Shown piece after piece: positions 47,048 through 56,611 of a stretch of 64,000 nucleotides of DNA. Position 1 is the stretch's first letter. Every line of letters begins with the position of its first letter. A program made the translations under genes and the position numbers. Under the pieces are notes generated by a model. That model was not told where the DNA came from, ran no database searches, and saw only the letters and a list, made by a program, of their open reading frames with translations. Origin of the DNA: Gemmatimonadales bacterium UBA7889 (lineage in GTDB: Bacteria > Gemmatimonadota > Gemmatimonadetes > Longimicrobiales > Gaopeijiaceae); NCBI GenBank assembly GCA_002501085.1, contig DLRL01000029.1, positions 9,054 to 73,053 on the forward strand. The letters are read 5' to 3'.

Positions 47048-47089
47048 GGATTGAAAATCATGTTAAAAACATCTGAACCCTTTCAATCC
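47048..47089. promoter_or_regulatory. Nested inverted repeat between YchF-like gene and Tat aminotransferase
   Basis: Outer arms GGATTGAAA (47048-47056) and TTTCAATCC (47081-47089) are perfect over nine bases. Inside them ATGTT (47060-47064) pairs with AACAT (47068-47072). No T-run follows, so a simple terminator is less likely than an operator or an RNA structure. It lies about 50 bases before the aminotransferase ATG. Confidence 0.5.
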
Positions 47090-47139
47090 AACGCGGTCGT
47101 AATAAGATTGCATCAGCCTACGCTCACTCAGGAGGAAAT

Positions 47140-48276
47140 ATGGATCGCAGAGGTTTCGTAACTACTGGGCTGGCCGCGAGTATCGCGGGCGTCAGCGGGG
47201 GTGGTGGCACCCTTGCAGCAATGCTCGACCGCACGCCGGGCTGGCGGACTGGTAAGACGCTTGCCGATGGAACGGTCAGGCTCAGCTCAAATGAGAACCC
47301 TCTGGGGCTATCACCGGACGCGCGTGAAGCAGTTATTGAATCTCTGGTCGATGCCAACCGATATCCTAATGGTTATCGAGGGCCACTCATGGAAGAATTG
47401 TCCAGGTACCTCGACGTTAACGTTGATAACTTGACGCTCGGCTTTGGCTCAACTGAGATCCTTCAGATTGCAGTGCAGGCGTTCCAGGGACCAAACACAC
47501 CGTTGATCATAGCGCAGCCGACGTTTGAGGATATCTCAGACTATCAGGACACCATGCCCTTCGAGGTTGAAACGATTCCGCTAACCAAGGATTTACAGCA
47601 TGATATCGGTCGCATGCGCGAATCTGCGATGCGCCGTCCATCAGTCGTGTACTTTTGTAATCCAAATAACCCGACGGGAACAATCACATCGTCGCGTGAT
47701 ATCGATGCATGGATCGCTGAAGCTCCTGAAACGACGACCTTCCTGATGGATGAGGCGTATCTAGAATATGCTTCGGATGACTCTTTCTGGCCGGCAATGA
47801 AGTGGATAGAAGAGAAGCCGAACGTCATCGTGATCCGGACATTCTCTAAGATCTTTGCGATGGCCGGGCTTCGTTTGGGTTATGCAGTGTCCCATCCGAC
47901 AACCGCCAGGCGACTGAATGAGCACACAGTCCAAAACAGCCCGAGCGTTGTCGCAGGGGCAGCGGGTATAGCATCGCTCAAGGATAAAGGCTTGGTCGGG
48001 CGTGCAGTCACAATGAATGCGGAGTCCAAAAAGATCGTACACCAAACTTTAGATGGGTTAGGACTCGACTACCTTCCGACAAATACCAACTTCATCATGC
48101 ACCGAATTAATGGTGACCTTGGGGAATACAGAAACCGGATGGCCGATGAAGGGTTGTTGGTGGGTCGTGATTTCCCGCCAATGCTCGACTACAACCGGCT
48201 TTCATTTGGTCTTCCAAATGAAATGGACCGCTGGGCTGAAGCCATCAAGAGCTTCCGTAAGAAAGGCTGGATCTAA
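47140..48276 (+). CDS. Tat-exported class I/II aminotransferase (HisC-like)
   Basis: 378 residues. The N-terminus MDRRGFVTTGLAASIAGVSG is a twin-arginine signal. The rest is a histidinol-phosphate-aminotransferase-like PLP enzyme: LSSNENPLGLSP, NRYPNGYRGPL, FCNPNNPTGT, Asp204 and Tyr207 in LMDEAYLEY, Schiff-base Lys237 in RTFSKIFAMAGLRLGYA, and the C-terminal RLSFGLP where the family has an Arg substrate site. Tat export fits, since PLP would be loaded before transport. A GGAGG site precedes the ATG. No his gene is nearby, so histidine synthesis is unlikely. The periplasmic substrate is unknown. Confidence 0.88.
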   Translation: MDRRGFVTTGLAASIAGVSGGGGTLAAMLDRTPGWRTGKTLADGTVRLSSNENPLGLSPDAREAVIESLVDANRYPNGYRGPLMEELSRYLDVNVDNLTLGFGSTEILQIAVQAFQGPNTPLIIAQPTFEDISDYQDTMPFEVETIPLTKDLQHDIGRMRESAMRRPSVVYFCNPNNPTGTITSSRDIDAWIAEAPETTTFLMDEAYLEYASDDSFWPAMKWIEEKPNVIVIRTFSKIFAMAGLRLGYAVSHPTTARRLNEHTVQNSPSVVAGAAGIASLKDKGLVGRAVTMNAESKKIVHQTLDGLGLDYLPTNTNFIMHRINGDLGEYRNRMADEGLLVGRDFPPMLDYNRLSFGLPNEMDRWAEAIKSFRKKGWI

Positions 48277-48299
48277 GCTTCTTATCTGAGGGGCATCAA

Positions 48300-48347
48300 C
48301 GAAACGGTCGCCGCCGCTTGCTTCGGCTAGCAGCAGCGACCGTTTCG
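48300..48347. terminator. Hairpin between convergent genes, likely bidirectional terminator
   Basis: Twelve-base perfect arms CGAAACGGTCGC (48300-48311) and GCGACCGTTTCG (48336-48347), with a shorter inner pairing. There is no clear T-run on either strand, but the site lies between the converging aminotransferase gene and copper operon. Confidence 0.6.
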
Positions 48348-48359
48348 CTTGTTCGGATA

Positions 48360-48887
48360 TCACGCCGGGTGTGAGATCATTTGCCAAAGCTCTTCACGGT
48401 CAAGAGACAGTTCTTCCATCGCCTGAAAGGCGATCAGGTCCAGTCGATCCGTGATCGATCTGCCTATGAGCCTCTCCAAGAAGCGCACAGGATAGTCCAG
48501 GTCCCAGTCTAGGAAGGGCTCCAGCCCATCTTCTAGGTTTTGTAAGATTCGGATAACGAGGTAAGAATCATCTAGAAGACCCGGGAGTCCCTGCGTCATC
48601 TCTGGAATCAGATCGAAGGGCTGTAGATAATAGCGTTCAGCACAATCAAGCAGAGGGTTCACGACCGACGATAGCCCCCGATCCTCAGCTTGTTGCCGAG
48701 CACTCGCTAGAAATACCGGTACTGATTCAATAACCTCGAGTGCGACCTCAACCGCCTCCTCTCTATCTCGCTTGTCAGCCTCCGGTAACATCTTAGCAAC
48801 ATAGTTCTGGAGTGTTTCCCGACCATTCCGAGCCTTTGCGCTCTCAATGACTGCAAGAATATCTGGAATTGATCCCCCAAGTGTCAT
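48360..48887 (-). CDS. DUF1232/YkvA-like protein at the end of the copper operon
   Basis: 175 residues, mostly helical. The segment [37 protein letters not shown] follows the YkvA/DUF1232 pattern (D-x-IPD-F-P-x-G-x-LDD). Its flanks are longer than in short YkvA proteins. No clear membrane segment outside that motif. Its start overlaps the copper ATPase stop by four bases, so it is made with the pump; a link to metal handling or to membrane stress is only inferred from this position. Confidence 0.65.
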   Translation of the reverse strand: MTLGGSIPDILAVIESAKARNGRETLQNYVAKMLPEADKRDREEAVEVALEVIESVPVFLASARQQAEDRGLSSVVNPLLDCAERYYLQPFDLIPEMTQGLPGLLDDSYLVIRILQNLEDGLEPFLDWDLDYPVRFLERLIGRSITDRLDLIAFQAMEELSLDREELWQMISHPA

Positions 48888-51142
48888 CGGAGATCCGCCC
48901 GGCGCAGTCTAAGGCTGTTCCCAACCACAGTCACCGAACTGAGTGCCATGGCCAGGGCAGCGAGAATTGGATGTAGCGATCTCAACATCATGGGCAAGAA
49001 AGTTACTGAGTAGAGGGCACCAGCTGCTACCGGAATCAGCACCACATTATAGAAAAAAGCCCAGAATAGATTCTGCTCGATCGTGCGCATGGTTGCCCGA
49101 CTCAATGCGAGCGCAGTAACCACGGATCTTGGATCTCCTCCCATCAACGTCACGTCTGCAGCTTCAATCGCCACGTCCGTACCAGTGCCAATAGCGATCC
49201 CGATATCTGCCTGAGCCAAGGCCGGAGCATCGTTGATCCCATCACCAACCATCGCAACAACATGGTCTACCTGGAGTTCCCCAACGACATCACGCTTCTG
49301 ATGAGGAAGAACTTCTGCCCTGACCTCATGGATCCCAATGCTTGAGGCGATTGCTTCGGCAGTGGCGTTTTGGTCACCAGTTAGCATAATCACATTTAAC
49401 CCTCGGTTCCTAAGATCCCGAACCGCATCTGCTGATCCTTCCTTGAGTATGTCCGCAGCCCCCAGAATTCCTTTTACTTCACCGTCGATCACAACCCATA
49501 AAGGGGTATCCGCTCCAGCCACGATACTCTCCATCGCTGATTCAAGCGCCGCGAGGTCAATATCTCGGTTTTCCATAAGAACTTGGTTTCCAACTAAGAC
49601 TTCTGCACCCCCTACCATCGCCTGCACACCTTGACCGGGAATTGCTCTAAACGAGTCGGGTTTGGTCAGGTTCAAAGACCTTCTTCGGGCCTCACGGAGC
49701 ACGGCCTCACCTAAGGGATGTTCACTCATCAATTCCGCAGATCCGGCAAAACGCAGGAGTTCCGCTTCATCACTATCCAGAGTTATGACAGTTCGGATCT
49801 CTGGTTCGCCCCGGGTTAATGTTCCCGTTTTGTCAAATACAACTGTTCCAAGCTGTCTAGCGCGTTGGAGTGCCTCTGAACTCCGAAACAGGATTCCCAG
49901 ACGGGCCCCCCTACCAGTTCCAACCATCACTGCCGTTGGGGTAGCTAAACCAAGAGCACAGGGACAGGCAATCACAAGCACTGCTACCAAACGCACAAGA
50001 GCTACAGAGAAATCGGCGCCAACCACAGCCCACCAAACAACAAAGGTCAGGACTGCGACAACGATTACTATTGGTACAAAAACACCGGAAACCCGGTCTG
50101 CTAACCGTTGGATCGGAGCCTTGCTCCCTTGAACTTCCTGCACGAGTCGAATGACCTGAGCAAGCGCAGTATCAGCCCCAACTCTTGTAGCTCTGAAGTG
50201 AAAGGCACCGGATTTATTGATGGTTGCACCTACAACGACATCGCCCGGGCCCTTCTCAACCGGCATGCTCTCTCCTGTCAGCATGCTCTCATCAATGGAA
50301 GACAGGCCGTCGACAACCTCTCCATCTACCGGTATGCGCTCGCCGGGACGTACAAGCAATACATCCCCGACGACGACGTCTGAGATAGGTATGTCATACT
50401 CAACGCCCTGCCGAACCACCCGAGCTGTATCTGGCTGAAGTCCTATGAGTTCCCTTATTGCCTCACTCGTCTCTCCCTTAGCTCGGACTTCCAAAAGCTT
50501 GCCGAGTTTGATCAAAGTGATGATGAGTGCTGCGGTTTCGAAGTAAACATGCTCACCTGCCAAAGTGCTTCCAGCGGTGAGCATTACAACAACGACCACC
50601 GAATACACGTAGGCGACTGTAGATCCTAAGGCGACGAGCACATCCATATTCGCTGATCCGGCCCGAAGGGCCTTCCAGCCGCCCACGTAGTAATCCCAGC
50701 CAACGTATACCTGAACCGGACTCGCAAGAACGAACATCAACCAGTACACCCAATGTGCAGAAGCCCAGGAACCCAAAACCCCAAAGTCTCGAGCCATACT
50801 GAGTATGAAGAGTGGACCTGCGAACCCTACCCCTACCCAGAATTTTCTGGTTTGGTTTTCTAGCTCCCTTTGCCGAGCCGCCGCTTCAACGTCATGGAGT
50901 TCATCCGGATCCGCCTGCAAAACCCCATATCCCACCCGCTCGACTGCAATGCTCAAATCCTCAAGAGTTGCCCCCCCTTCTGACAATTCCACTATGGCAC
51001 GCTCAGTTGCGTAGTTCACCGAGGCACCAGCAACCCCCTCAGTCCGACACAATGCCCGCTCAACCGTGGCTGCGCAGTTCGCGCACGTCATCCCAGTAAT
51101 CGGGAGCGTGAGTTGTCGAGTACTGGAGGAGTCCACCTTCAT
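48884..51142 (-). CDS. copA: Copper-translocating P1B-type ATPase CopA
   Basis: 752 residues, one N-terminal metal-binding domain with GMTCANC (Cys20, Cys23), then eight helices. The ion-path motif is [21 protein letters not shown], the phosphorylation site [11 protein letters not shown], the HP motif [10 protein letters not shown], and the hinge [30 protein letters not shown] plus the MxxSS-type end ([17 protein letters not shown]) indicates copper(I) export. It is third in csoR-copZ-copA-DUF1232-like and should be induced by copper through CsoR. Confidence 0.96.
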   Translation of the reverse strand: MKVDSSSTRQLTLPITGMTCANCAATVERALCRTEGVAGASVNYATERAIVELSEGGATLEDLSIAVERVGYGVLQADPDELHDVEAAARQRELENQTRKFWVGVGFAGPLFILSMARDFGVLGSWASAHWVYWLMFVLASPVQVYVGWDYYVGGWKALRAGSANMDVLVALGSTVAYVYSVVVVVMLTAGSTLAGEHVYFETAALIITLIKLGKLLEVRAKGETSEAIRELIGLQPDTARVVRQGVEYDIPISDVVVGDVLLVRPGERIPVDGEVVDGLSSIDESMLTGESMPVEKGPGDVVVGATINKSGAFHFRATRVGADTALAQVIRLVQEVQGSKAPIQRLADRVSGVFVPIVIVVAVLTFVVWWAVVGADFSVALVRLVAVLVIACPCALGLATPTAVMVGTGRGARLGILFRSSEALQRARQLGTVVFDKTGTLTRGEPEIRTVITLDSDEAELLRFAGSAELMSEHPLGEAVLREARRRSLNLTKPDSFRAIPGQGVQAMVGGAEVLVGNQVLMENRDIDLAALESAMESIVAGADTPLWVVIDGEVKGILGAADILKEGSADAVRDLRNRGLNVIMLTGDQNATAEAIASSIGIHEVRAEVLPHQKRDVVGELQVDHVVAMVGDGINDAPALAQADIGIAIGTGTDVAIEAADVTLMGGDPRSVVTALALSRATMRTIEQNLFWAFFYNVVLIPVAAGALYSVTFLPMMLRSLHPILAALAMALSSVTVVGNSLRLRRADLR

Positions 51143-51179
51143 ACCAGTCTCATGTATTAATGTCTTGTTGAACCTAAGG

Positions 51180-51395
51180 TTAACCGGCTGGTGGGTAGTT
51201 GATATGCCTCATTAATCCCTCGATCTCTTGCCAACTCGTTTTCTCAGAATTCCACGAAACCGTAACGTCCTTGGTGTCATGCCTGCCTTCAACCGATAAC
51301 ACGCCTTCGATCTCGGAAACCTCCCTCTCAATAGCTGCCACACAATGCCCGCAGCTGATGTTAGGTACCTGAACCGTTCGATTCTTCATCAACAT
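51180..51395 (-). CDS. copZ: Copper chaperone-like HMA protein (CopZ)
   Basis: 71 residues, a single heavy-metal-associated domain. The metal loop NISCGHC has Cys15 and Cys18, and the GHC form (rather than AxC) is frequent in copper chaperones. The strand-helix pattern [37 protein letters not shown] completes the fold. GAGG lies five bases before the ATG at 51395. It sits seven bases after csoR and 37 bases before copA and probably hands copper(I) to the pump. Confidence 0.92.
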   Translation of the reverse strand: MLMKNRTVQVPNISCGHCVAAIEREVSEIEGVLSVEGRHDTKDVTVSWNSEKTSWQEIEGLMRHINYPPAG

Positions 51396-51402
51396 TTTAT
51401 CC

Positions 51403-51681
51403 TCAAGCTTTGCTACTCGCCTCGAAAACCTGAATGAGTTCTCCGAGGATCTGTTCCTTTTGTGAGTTGCCCGTTCCTTGAATTGCGTTGGTCACACAGT
51501 GGTGCAGATGCTGATCGAGCATTCGACTGCTCACCTTTTTAAGAGCCCTTTGAATCGCCAAGATTTGATTGACCACATCAATACAGTACGCTTCCTCCTC
51601 AACCATGCGTTCAATACCACGAACATGACCCTCTACGCTCTTCAGTCGCTGTAAGATGTCCGTCTTTCGCTCATCCACCAT
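51403..51681 (-). CDS. csoR: CsoR-type copper-sensing repressor
   Basis: 92 residues from the ATG at 51681 (MVDERKTDILQRLKSVEGHVRGIERM). The copper triad Cys33, His58 and Cys62 has the exact 25- and 4-residue spacing of CsoR (YCIDVV, LDQHLHHC). It is an all-helical tetramer that leaves DNA when copper(I) binds. The frame extends to 51774, but that would run through the operator and add a Cys-containing tail foreign to the family. It leads the copper operon, and its operator lies about 40 bases upstream. Confidence 0.92.
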   Translation of the reverse strand: MVDERKTDILQRLKSVEGHVRGIERMVEEEAYCIDVVNQILAIQRALKKVSSRMLDQHLHHCVTNAIQGTGNSQKEQILGELIQVFEASSKA

Positions 51682-51722
51682 CCAAGCCCGCCTTATACCA
51701 TAAGTGCGATCTAAGCATTTAT

Positions 51723-51746
51723 CCCATCCCCCATGGGGGGGGTATA
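51723..51746. promoter_or_regulatory. Likely CsoR operator (G-tract palindrome)
   Basis: A C-tract/G-tract palindrome, CCCCC AT GGGGGGGG, centred at 51733/51734 and flanked by CCCAT and TATAAT. CsoR operators are known to be G-tract inverted repeats with flanking TA bases. It lies between csoR (minus) and pdxH (plus); the TATAAT at 51743-51748 could be a -10 box for pdxH, so copper might affect both. Confidence 0.7.
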
Positions 51747-51808
51747 ATGTCATCGCAGAAAGGTAGGTAAACATTGGTGTCAGTCAACCACTCCTTGTGG
51801 CATTATTC

Positions 51809-52483
51809 ATGACTGAACACCTTTTATTCATGTCATTTATCTCTTCCATAAAGACCCTCCTTACCCTCGGAAGAGGGGTTACTGGTGGGCTTCCCAACGC
51901 TACTGGAGACACGGATCCTATCAACCTATTCCGGGTCTGGTTTGAAGCCGCCAAGAAGTCGGGGATCCTACTTCCAGAGGCAATGTCACTTGCGACAGCC
52001 ACCCCAGATGGGAGGCCTTCAGTCAGGATGGTCCTCTTAAAGGATGTCGACCTACACGGGTTTACATTTTATACCAATTATGGAAGTCAAAAAGCTTCTG
52101 AAATAGACCGAAATCCGCATGCTGCCCTCTGCTTTCACTGGCCAATCTTACAAAGGCAAGTCCGTATATCAGGCAAAGTCGAAAGAGTCTCAGAGGACGA
52201 AAGCAGGGATTATTTTGTAACGCGCTCGCGGGCAAGCCAGTTAGGAGCGTGGGCTTCGAAGCAGAGCAAGAATCTTTCTGACCGAGCAGAACTGGAAACC
52301 CGAGTTCGGACTTATCGTGAGAAGTTCTCTGGTGATAATGTTCCACTACCTATGTTTTGGGGTGGCTACCGCCTCGAGCCAGATCAAATTGAGTTCTGGC
52401 AAGGACGGGCAGACCGACTTCATGACCGGATACTTTTCAAGCGATCTTCGGACGGATGGGAAAGTGAGCGGCTTTATCCCTAA
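51809..52483 (+). CDS. pdxH: Pyridoxamine 5'-phosphate oxidase PdxH
   Basis: About 224 residues of the FMN-binding split-barrel family. DTDPINLFRVWFEAAKKSG, MSLATATPDGRPSVRMVLLKDVDLHGFTFYTNYGSQKASEI, FHWPILQRQVRISG, SRASQLGAWASKQS, PLPMFWGGYRLEP and the end WQGRADRLHDRI...ERLYP are all diagnostic. It makes PLP, in a window with several PLP enzymes. The start is uncertain: GTG 51797, ATG 51809 or ATG 51830, none with a good ribosome site. It is divergent from csoR and ends 11 bases from the convergent M28 peptidase gene. Confidence 0.95.
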   Translation: MTEHLLFMSFISSIKTLLTLGRGVTGGLPNATGDTDPINLFRVWFEAAKKSGILLPEAMSLATATPDGRPSVRMVLLKDVDLHGFTFYTNYGSQKASEIDRNPHAALCFHWPILQRQVRISGKVERVSEDESRDYFVTRSRASQLGAWASKQSKNLSDRAELETRVRTYREKFSGDNVPLPMFWGGYRLEPDQIEFWQGRADRLHDRILFKRSSDGWESERLYP

Positions 52484-52494
52484 TGCGCTCTGGA

Positions 52495-53955
52495 TCAGCT
52501 GATCGGAGCCCTTGGCACTTTTTCGTCACGCATCGCAGCATGGTATAAAAACGTTGCTAACACCACTGCAGCCTGAGCTAAATCCTCCTCACTCAGTCTC
52601 TCGTAGAAATCCGTATTTGTGTGGTGCGTTCTTGCATCGTAGTCCCGATAATCCTGGAGTGAGTTGAAGCCCGGAAGGCCAGCTCGTGTAAATGACAGAT
52701 GATCCGTACTACCGATATTGTCCATCAGGTTCTTACGTGCTCCGATATCATTCAAAGGTTCAAGCCAGGCATCAAAAAGCGCTTTAGCTGCCGCGTTCTG
52801 CTCCATGTACCAACCATAGATCGCACCTGTCCCAGGGTCGTGGTTGAAATAGACCGAGAGGTTCTGACGGTTATCAGGGTTGTCTTCGCCCAGATGCCTA
52901 GCGACATACTCCCTAGAGCCGTGCAGACCCTGCTCCTCAGAACCCCAAAGTCCGACACGTATCGTTCGCCGTGGCTCTACCCCTAGGTCCTCCAAAATGC
53001 GCATCGCTTCCATAACCGAAGCCACTGCGTCGGCATTATCCGAAGCACCCGTAGCGGAGTGCCAAGAATCCAAGTGCGCTCCGACCATAACAACTTCGTC
53101 TCCGATCTCCGGATCAGCACCTTGAATCTCAGCAAGAACGTTATAGCCCCTAGTGTCGTCCTCGTGGAATTGGCCTTCGATCGCAATCCTCAGGGTAACT
53201 GGTTCTCCAGCCTGAATCATGCGAACAATCATATTGTAGTGTTCAGAAGCTAGGATCACGGTTGGAGAAGCGGTGTCTGGGTTGTCCCGACCTAGCACAA
53301 AAATTGTCCCATGTTGTCCCTGGTTGGGTCGGAGTACGGCACCAACGCCGGTATCGTGGAGAAGCTGTGCGAGCGTTCCTCTGTCCGCTGGAGTCTGAGT
53401 TGGTAGGAACCGAGGGGCACCAATCCGGACCTGTTCCTCATAGTCAGCGGGCTGAAGCCTATCTTCCTCTATGAATCCTTCCTGTGGTTGTGCGATAAGC
53501 ACGGCTTTACCACGTAGCTCTGACCCGCGAGTGCGTAAATCATCTGTTGTCCAATCCCCGATATACACGGGAGGCCCCTCCACAATCCCATCGGTACTGG
53601 GCGTCCAAGCTTCAGGGTAACCGAAAAGCGGGAAGTATCGTGGACTCCTCATTTCAAGCGTCAGCCCTTCAAGTGTCCAACCACGACCGAAGTCCCATGA
53701 CTCTAAATGAGCATTCTCGAGCCCCCACTCCTCAAATTTCATTACGCCCCAGTCTGCTGCTCGTTTGTACGCCGGCGTCGCCGAAAGCCGAGGCCCAATT
53801 ACATTTGTCAGATAGTTGAAATGCTCCATTACCTCTGATCGTTCTAGGCCTTCAGCCTTAATCCGCTCGATCATCGCCAGATCTACTGGCTCCTGGGCAC
53901 CGAGAGGGATGACCAGCGCTGAAATCGTAGTCAGTGTAACCAGTGCTCGCTTCAT
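52495..53955 (-). CDS. Exported M28 metallopeptidase
   Basis: 486 residues. Signal peptide (LVTLTTISALVIPLGAQ), an N-terminal region with a PA-like insert (residues 120-230), then the zinc aminopeptidase domain: VGAHLDSWHSATGASDNADAVAS with His and bridging Asp, LWGSEEQGLHGSREYV with the catalytic Glu, FNHDPGTGAIYG, and the late His in GSTDHLSF. It is a carboxypeptidase Q/aminopeptidase-like enzyme acting on small peptides in the periplasm. It stands alone. Confidence 0.92.
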   Translation of the reverse strand: MKRALVTLTTISALVIPLGAQEPVDLAMIERIKAEGLERSEVMEHFNYLTNVIGPRLSATPAYKRAADWGVMKFEEWGLENAHLESWDFGRGWTLEGLTLEMRSPRYFPLFGYPEAWTPSTDGIVEGPPVYIGDWTTDDLRTRGSELRGKAVLIAQPQEGFIEEDRLQPADYEEQVRIGAPRFLPTQTPADRGTLAQLLHDTGVGAVLRPNQGQHGTIFVLGRDNPDTASPTVILASEHYNMIVRMIQAGEPVTLRIAIEGQFHEDDTRGYNVLAEIQGADPEIGDEVVMVGAHLDSWHSATGASDNADAVASVMEAMRILEDLGVEPRRTIRVGLWGSEEQGLHGSREYVARHLGEDNPDNRQNLSVYFNHDPGTGAIYGWYMEQNAAAKALFDAWLEPLNDIGARKNLMDNIGSTDHLSFTRAGLPGFNSLQDYRDYDARTHHTNTDFYERLSEEDLAQAAVVLATFLYHAAMRDEKVPRAPIS

Positions 53956-54083
53956 GACTGCATCTCCGTGAGGGTACGCGGGAAAGATGCCGTGAAGTGC
54001 TGTGTCACGCGAGCATACTTGTCTGCAGCGGTAAGCCCCCTCCCTTTCTCAGAAGAAAATCAACCGAGTGGAGGGTGAGGATC

Positions 54084-54758
54084 GTGGCCGATAGATATTT
54101 CACGCTGGACACGGTCTCTTTTATGGCAGAACTGGCTGAGCACAATAATCGTGAATGGTTTTCAGAAAATAAGACGAGGTACGAAGATCTGGTGAAGGAT
54201 CCCGCCCTTCGCTTCATCGAAGCCTTTGCACTAGAGCTCAAGAACATTAGCCCGCATTTCATGGCTACACCCCGGTCTCTATTTCGGATCTATCGGGATG
54301 TACGTTTCTCTAGAGACAAGAGCCCTTACAAGACCTGGACGGGCATCCAGTTCAGACACGATGCATCAAAGGATGTCCATGCCCCCGGATATTATCTGCA
54401 CATAGAGCCAGGGTCTATTTTCGTGGCACTCGGTGTATGGCATCCCGATCCAGCGTCACTCCGTGCGATCCGGGAGCATATCGTTGCAGACCCCCGCTCA
54501 TGGCAGAAGGCAGCGCAAAACAAAACATTCACAGATGCATTCAGGCTATCAGGGGATCGCCTGAAACATCCACCCAAGGGTTTTGAGCCAAGTCACGAAT
54601 TGATCGAGGAACTGAAGTGGAAGGATTACATCGCGGCAAAAGATGTTTCGCAGTCTTTCTTGACCGATGCAGCACTTCCACAGGAGCTTGCAAGAGTATT
54701 CAAGATCGGCACACCACTAATGAAGTTCCTCTGCAGTGCGTTAGCTGTACCGTTCTAG
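54084..54758 (+). CDS. DUF2461 (TIGR02453) family protein
   Basis: 224 residues from a GTG at 54084, which has GAGG close upstream; the frame begins further left, but those residues do not fit the family. Typical DUF2461 motifs: FTLDTVSFMAELAEHNNREWFSENKTRYE, LFRIYRDVRFSRDKSPYKTW, GYYLHIEPG, GVWHPDP. Function is unknown despite very wide distribution. It lies about 65 bases before the lactate permease gene on the same strand. Confidence 0.93.
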   Translation: MADRYFTLDTVSFMAELAEHNNREWFSENKTRYEDLVKDPALRFIEAFALELKNISPHFMATPRSLFRIYRDVRFSRDKSPYKTWTGIQFRHDASKDVHAPGYYLHIEPGSIFVALGVWHPDPASLRAIREHIVADPRSWQKAAQNKTFTDAFRLSGDRLKHPPKGFEPSHELIEELKWKDYIAAKDVSQSFLTDAALPQELARVFKIGTPLMKFLCSALAVPF

Positions 54759-54825
54759 AATACGGACATATCCGGTCTGAGCATCGGGCACAGGTCGGCG
54801 TCGCAAAACGAACACTGGGGAACTC

Positions 54826-56547
54826 ATGAACTTGGGTATACAAGCCGCACTTGCTCTCTTCCCAATCGCACTCGGGGGGGCGCTGTTGATCGGCTTCCGT
54901 ATCGCTGCGAAACACGCCATGCCTGCCGCCTACATTGCTGCCGTCGGCGTAGGATTCATAGCGTGGCAGATGACCCCGTCTCGGGTGGCAGCGGCCTCGA
55001 TCGAAGGGCTCTTCATCAGCTTTGATCTGCTGTTCATCATCTTCGGTGCAATCCTGCTGCTACACACACTTGAGCGCTCCGGGGGAGTGGCCGCTATCAA
55101 ACGCTCCTTCCATGGCGTGAGTGATGACCGGCGAGTCCAGATCGTGATTGTAGCTTGGCTCTTTGGATCTTTCATCGAAGGTGCAGCGGGCTTCGGCACT
55201 CCGGCTGCCGTGGCGGCTCCACTCCTGGTTGCACTCGGATTTCCCGCAGCGACTTCGGTGATGCTCGGCATGATGATCCAGAGCATGGCCGTCACATTTG
55301 GAGCTGTCGGAACACCTGTCCTCGTAGGCATTCAAAACGGTCTCGGTGGCGAGGCATTCATGGCTGACCTGACTGCTGCCGGTCTCACGATGAATGACTT
55401 TCTTCGCCTCGTGACCGCGAAGGTTGTCATACTCCATGCTATCGCTGGGTTCCTTATTCCCACATGGATGGTCATCATGACGACGCGCTTCTTTGGCGCG
55501 AATAAATCGTGGACCGAAGGGCTTTCCATCCTGCCATTCACTATCTTCGGAGGACTCGCCTTCGCGATCCCGTACATCCTTTTCGGGACTTTCCTTGGAC
55601 CCGAATTCCCATCCCTCCTCGGAGCACCGGTGGGCCTCATTATTGTCGTTTGGGTAGCGCGCCAAGGATGGCTCCTTCCTGATGACACATGGGACTTCCC
55701 CGAGCGCAGGACCTGGGATCAGTCCTGGATTAGTGGTTTAGAGGAAGAACTCGCTGACGTGCCCGAGGGACGGGGAATCTCTACCGCGATGGCCTGGACA
55801 CCCTATGCACTTCTCGGTGCGATCCTCGTAATCACGAGGCTTGAAACAATACCGGGCACGGAGATCCTGGTACCAGTTCGCGGATGGCTCCAGTCAGTCG
55901 CCATCACATGGTCTGATATTCTCGGGTCCGGGATCACCGCTTCTACCACGCCACTATATCTACCAGGCTTTGTATTGCTGGTCGTCGTAGCCATTACGGC
56001 GGTTCTGCATCGAATGGAGATATCGGAACTGACCGAAGCTATGAAGTCGTCTACCAAGGTCTTAGTGGGCGCCGGTATAGTGCTGGTATTTACTGTTCCT
56101 ATGGTACGCGTCTATATCAACTCGGACGTGAACGGTGCAGGTATCGCGTCGATGCCACTTGCCATGGCTGAGTGGGTGGCGCAGAACGTCGGACAGGTAT
56201 GGCCTTTCTTCGCCGGGGTAACCGGAGCATTGGGCGCCTTTATCGCCGGCTCTAACACGGTGAGCAACCTTACGTTTGCAGCTTTCCAGTACGGTGTCGC
56301 TGAACGCCTAACCATGTCGACTGTCATGATCGTTTCGCTCCAAGCAGTAGGAGCGGCCGCCGGGAATATGATCGCCATCCACAATGTCGTCGCCGCATCT
56401 GCAACTGTAGGCCTTCTCGGTAAAGAAGGTGACACATTGCGGAAAACAATCCTTCCCACGATCTACTATCTACTCGTATTGGGTGTCCTAGGACTTTTGG
56501 CAATTCACGTCCTGGGGTTGACCGACCCCCTTATGGGATCTGGCTAA
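54826..56547 (+). CDS. L-lactate permease family transporter (LctP)
   Basis: 573 residues with about 14 helices. LctP features: [24 protein letters not shown], the highly conserved [39 protein letters not shown], and the late [22 protein letters not shown] plus [19 protein letters not shown]. It imports L-lactate or glycolate with protons. The long loop at residues 290-320 is cytoplasmic-looking and charged. GGGGAAC precedes the ATG. No lactate dehydrogenase gene is beside it, so the substrate could be another 2-hydroxy acid. Confidence 0.94.
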   Translation: MNLGIQAALALFPIALGGALLIGFRIAAKHAMPAAYIAAVGVGFIAWQMTPSRVAAASIEGLFISFDLLFIIFGAILLLHTLERSGGVAAIKRSFHGVSDDRRVQIVIVAWLFGSFIEGAAGFGTPAAVAAPLLVALGFPAATSVMLGMMIQSMAVTFGAVGTPVLVGIQNGLGGEAFMADLTAAGLTMNDFLRLVTAKVVILHAIAGFLIPTWMVIMTTRFFGANKSWTEGLSILPFTIFGGLAFAIPYILFGTFLGPEFPSLLGAPVGLIIVVWVARQGWLLPDDTWDFPERRTWDQSWISGLEEELADVPEGRGISTAMAWTPYALLGAILVITRLETIPGTEILVPVRGWLQSVAITWSDILGSGITASTTPLYLPGFVLLVVVAITAVLHRMEISELTEAMKSSTKVLVGAGIVLVFTVPMVRVYINSDVNGAGIASMPLAMAEWVAQNVGQVWPFFAGVTGALGAFIAGSNTVSNLTFAAFQYGVAERLTMSTVMIVSLQAVGAAAGNMIAIHNVVAASATVGLLGKEGDTLRKTILPTIYYLLVLGVLGLLAIHVLGLTDPLMGSG

Positions 56548-56611
56548 TCAGCTCTAGGACCGGATGAGTACCAAAGAGCAGCGCTAAAGCCAGAATTCTT
56601 AGCAGTTGATG

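Noticed and set aside
54773..54778. Small palindrome CGGACATATCCG before the lactate permease gene.
   Set aside because: Four to five paired bases only; no support as an operator.
55060..55665. Minus-strand open frame of about 200 codons inside the lactate permease gene.
   Set aside because: Composition is typical of a reverse shadow of a GC-rich membrane protein gene; no motifs.
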